DNA of 64,000 nucleotides from CAYZZU01 sp964483105. Its GTDB lineage: Bacteria; CG2-30-53-67. Numbering within the stretch: position 1 is the stretch's first letter; every line of letters starts with the position of its first letter. The notes beneath the pieces were generated by a model. The model saw only the letters and a program-made list of their open reading frames with translations. It made no database searches and was not told the origin of the DNA. A program made the position numbers and the translations under genes. The stretch covers positions 4,834 to 68,833 of the forward strand of contig CAYZZU010000013.1 of assembly GCA_964483105.1 (NCBI GenBank), written 5' to 3'. Below, in pieces: positions 61,750 to 64,000 of this stretch.

Positions 61750-62710
61750 CAAAGAGGAAGATCTCAGGAAAAGGACCAGGGCCAATCTCGACCCGAAGGG
61801 GTGGGAGGCCCTCCTGGAAGGAGTCCCCAGGGTGGACGACGGAGCGGATCGAGACACTCCACACACCCCCCCGGAAGAAGCGAATCCCCGGGCAGAGACT
61901 TCCCTTCCGAAAGAAAGTGCGCGATCGGCAGAGGAGGGATCTCCTTCCTTGCCGCACAATACCGAGACCGCGGACGGTCAACCTTCCGGGTCGGAGCCAC
62001 TCCCGGCGGAAACCACCGGCACGGATGCCTCCGCCGACCTGCCCGTGCCCGAATCCTGCCCCGTGGATGAATCCTCTGCGGAGGATCGGGATGCACCCGG
62101 GGAAAAGAGAATGGGAAAGACGGAGCGGTTGATCCATCGGCTGATGGATCAACCGCTTCTTCAGCGCGGCCTCCAGTACTACCGGGAGCTGACCCAAAGA
62201 GATCAACGGATTCTCCTTGCGGGGGTCTTTTTTGTCACCGCTGTCTTCTTTTACTCGACGATTCTCTCCCCTCTGCTTGAACAGGATACCCTGATCAACC
62301 GGAAGATCGCAAAAAAACAGAGCGAATTGACCGAGATGCTCCGGCTCCGTTCCTCGGCGATACGGGACCGCCGGGGCATGAACCGCGTAAAAAAAATCCT
62401 TGAAAAAAGGGGCCGGGGATTTTCCGTGTTCGCCTATCTGGAAGAATTGGCCGGGAAAGCGAAGATCAAGGACCGAATCGTCTATATGAAACCCAGAAGG
62501 GAAACCCCTGTCGGTCCCTTCCGGGAATCGCTGGTGGAAATCAAACTGGACAAAATCGCCCTTCCGGGACTCACCCGCTTTCTCTATCAGATCGAATCCT
62601 CCGAGAACCTTCTTTATATCAAGAACCTGAAGATCAAGAGCGGGAAATATGGAAAGGAAAACGGCATGGACGTCACCCTTTCGGTGGGAACTCTGGTCAT
62701 GAACAAATAA
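61742..62710 (+). CDS. gspM: GspM-like inner-membrane protein with long hydrophilic cytoplasmic N-terminus
   Basis: 322 residues from ATG 61742, overlapping parA by 8 bp. Residues 1-155 are hydrophilic, Pro/Glu/Ser-rich and probably disordered, starting with a basic patch (DLRKRTRANLDPKGW). One membrane helix (about 157-176, ILLAGVFFVTAVFFYSTIL) and a GspM-type ferredoxin-like periplasmic domain (KIALPGLTRFLYQIESSENL) follow. Typical GspM has only about 15-20 residues before the helix, so the N-terminal extension is unusual and may engage ParA. Confidence 0.82.
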   Translation: MSDKEEDLRKRTRANLDPKGWEALLEGVPRVDDGADRDTPHTPPEEANPRAETSLPKESARSAEEGSPSLPHNTETADGQPSGSEPLPAETTGTDASADLPVPESCPVDESSAEDRDAPGEKRMGKTERLIHRLMDQPLLQRGLQYYRELTQRDQRILLAGVFFVTAVFFYSTILSPLLEQDTLINRKIAKKQSELTEMLRLRSSAIRDRRGMNRVKKILEKRGRGFSVFAYLEELAGKAKIKDRIVYMKPRRETPVGPFRESLVEIKLDKIALPGLTRFLYQIESSENLLYIKNLKIKSGKYGKENGMDVTLSVGTLVMNK

Positions 62711-62817
62711 ACACGCGACAACTCAAGTGCGACCCATCCGTATTCAGCGACCCGCTTTGATCCTACAACGATGAACGGACAACTGAATCGTTACCCGACC
62801 TACACAAGCGTGATCCA

Positions 62818-64000
62818 ATGTTAAAAGAAACTCCTATCAATCTGGGTAATTTTTTTCTTTCACTCTCTGACGCTGTAGACCTTGCAGCCCCATCGATTTC
62901 CCTGCATCAACTGAAAACCGCTTATATCGCATGGCAGATCGGCAAGGCAGCCGAACTCTCTGCAGAGACCATCGAGAAAATATTTTTTGCGGCGTTGCTT
63001 CACGATGTGGGCGCATTGGCCCCGGAAGACAAAATACGGATTCACCATTTTGAAGAAGAAGACCTGGAACCTCATTGTGTTCGTGGAGAACTATTGTTTG
63101 AATCCACAGCATTGCTCAGACCGGCCGCACGAATCGTCAGGTTTCATCACAGATCCTGGAAAGAATGGGAAACCTCCATTGACTCACCGGATGCGACCGA
63201 GTCGCAGGTGCTCTTTCTCGCCGACTTACTGGAACGATGGATCCAACGTGATCAATATATCCTGCATCAGGTGGAAAATCTGACGTCAAAAATCATTTCC
63301 ATTTCAGGAACTGAAATCCACCCGGACATCGTCGACTGTTTTGTCACGGTATCCAACCGTGAAGACTTCTGGCTCGATCTGACCTCGCCGCGATTATACT
63401 CCCTGCTTCTGCACTCCGGCCCCTTGCATCGGACCGAGATCAGAGTGGAAGACTTTTCTTCGTTATCTCTGCTTTTCCGTAGCATGATTGACTTCAGATC
63501 CTCCTTTACGGCCACGCATTCCACCGGAGTGGCGACTTGTGCCGCCATGCTTTCCGAGATTTTCGGACTGACGGAAACGGAAGTCACTCTCATGAAGATC
63601 GCAGGAGATCTGCATGACCTGGGGAAGCTCGCCGTCCCGAATTCCATTCTCAATAAGCCGGGCCGGTTAACAAAAGAAGAGTTCGCAGTCATCAAACAGC
63701 ACACCTATTTTACGTACATGGTTCTGAACACAATCGGAGGACTGGCTCAAATCCCGGAATGGGCCGCCTTCCACCATGAAAAACTCGACGGATCCGGCTA
63801 CCCGTTTCACGTCTCCGCTGATCGAATCAGTACGGGATCCAGAATGATGGCGGTGGCGGATATATTCACGGCACTGGTCGAAGATCGTCCGTACCGGAAA
63901 GGCATGCAAAAGAAAGAAATCGTGAAAATCCTGAGCAGCCAGGTCGAGAAGCATTCCCTGGACATGAAAATTGTCAATCTTCTTTTAGAAAATTATGATG
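62818..64000 (+). CDS. HD-GYP domain protein with an additional N-terminal HD domain (3' end beyond window)
   Basis: Open frame of 394 residues from ATG 62818 to the window edge; no Shine-Dalgarno is obvious. An N-terminal HD-like domain has AALLHDVGALAPEDK (HD at 62-63) and RFHHRSW. The C-terminal HD-GYP has HSTGVA, GDLHDLGKLAVPN (HD at 266-267), IKQHTYF and FHHEKLDGSGYP (319-329), i.e. the metal ligands and GYP of c-di-GMP phosphodiesterases. Receiver or PAS domains are absent. It could lower c-di-GMP sensed by the PilZ protein at 46592. The 107 bp before it show no terminator for gspM. Confidence 0.88.
   Translation, partial: MLKETPINLGNFFLSLSDAVDLAAPSISLHQLKTAYIAWQIGKAAELSAETIEKIFFAALLHDVGALAPEDKIRIHHFEEEDLEPHCVRGELLFESTALLRPAARIVRFHHRSWKEWETSIDSPDATESQVLFLADLLERWIQRDQYILHQVENLTSKIISISGTEIHPDIVDCFVTVSNREDFWLDLTSPRLYSLLLHSGPLHRTEIRVEDFSSLSLLFRSMIDFRSSFTATHSTGVATCAAMLSEIFGLTETEVTLMKIAGDLHDLGKLAVPNSILNKPGRLTKEEFAVIKQHTYFTYMVLNTIGGLAQIPEWAAFHHEKLDGSGYPFHVSADRISTGSRMMAVADIFTALVEDRPYRKGMQKKEIVKILSSQVEKHSLDMKIVNLLLENYD

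Noticed and set aside
50511..62710. Type IV pilus or competence pilin operon
   Set aside because: A full GspC, GspD, GspE-M order with GspG calcium-loop motifs and a GspK lacking Glu+5 fits type II secretion.

Overview
The window reads as an anaerobic or facultative, Gram-negative bacterium of the Desulfobacterota/Deltaproteobacteria type. Evidence: a nitrogen-type PTS cluster (rpoN-hpf-ptsN-hprK-rapZ) next to lptB/A/C, a surE-pcm-rpoS block, abundant c-type multihaem cytochromes, a CISM-type molybdoenzyme, several sigma-54 activators and a type II secretion operon. This is inferred from gene content and order, not from a database search. No insertion sequence, prophage or CRISPR array was seen.

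Layout. (1) 1-607: a HEPN/MNT toxin-antitoxin pair running off the left edge, then a degenerate 9-bp repeat. (2) 607-3302: a WYL regulator divergent from three small heat-shock proteins that end at a strong terminator. (3) 3398-12992, minus strand: a large redox operon. In transcription order it encodes a triheme cytochrome, two YeeE/YedE half-transporters, a TorD-like chaperone, a Tat-exported Mo enzyme, a four-cluster ferredoxin, NrfD, Rieske, split cytochrome b (b6 + subunit-IV-like) and a membrane-anchored multihaem cytochrome. The second YeeE half has an in-frame TGA exactly where the family has a conserved Cys, with a hairpin 11 nt downstream: a candidate selenoprotein. (4) 13161-22607, minus strand: surE-pcm-dedA-tRNAPro-rpoS-apt-metK-ahcY-FAD oxidoreductase-sigma54 activator, closed by a terminator. 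A second tRNAPro has its own promoter. (5) 23122-35287: a TPR protein, then on the minus strand lptC-lptA-lptB-rpoN-hpf-ptsN-hprK-rapZ followed by a complete mannose-family EII (A, B, C, D), HPr and EI. (6) 35377-42925, minus strand: moeA, a moeA-PBP fusion, an ASKHA (RACo-like) protein without ferredoxin domain, a TMTC-like TPR membrane protein and an SLH-like lipoprotein. (7) 43033-50370: a tetrahaem cytochrome with a promoter/operator palindrome; a glycosyltransferase; then a haem-binding sensor kinase, PilZ protein, NtrC-type activator, a sigma-54 promoter, a receiver-only regulator and a 14-haem cytochrome. (8) 50447-62710: gspC-D-E-F-G-H-I-J-K-L, a ParA ATPase and a gspM with a long hydrophilic N-terminus. 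(9) 62818-end: a double-HD (HD-GYP) protein cut by the window edge.

How it fits together: quinone-linked electron transfer (bc-type module, NrfD-linked Mo enzyme, multihaem cytochromes) is probably coupled to sulfur-compound metabolism through the YeeE proteins. Redox sensing by a haem-bearing kinase may drive sigma-54-dependent cytochrome expression, and RpoN itself is encoded here. The observations most worth checking are the YeeE selenoprotein, the composite redox operon, the ParA embedded in the secretion operon, and the haem-kinase/sigma-54/cytochrome cascade.
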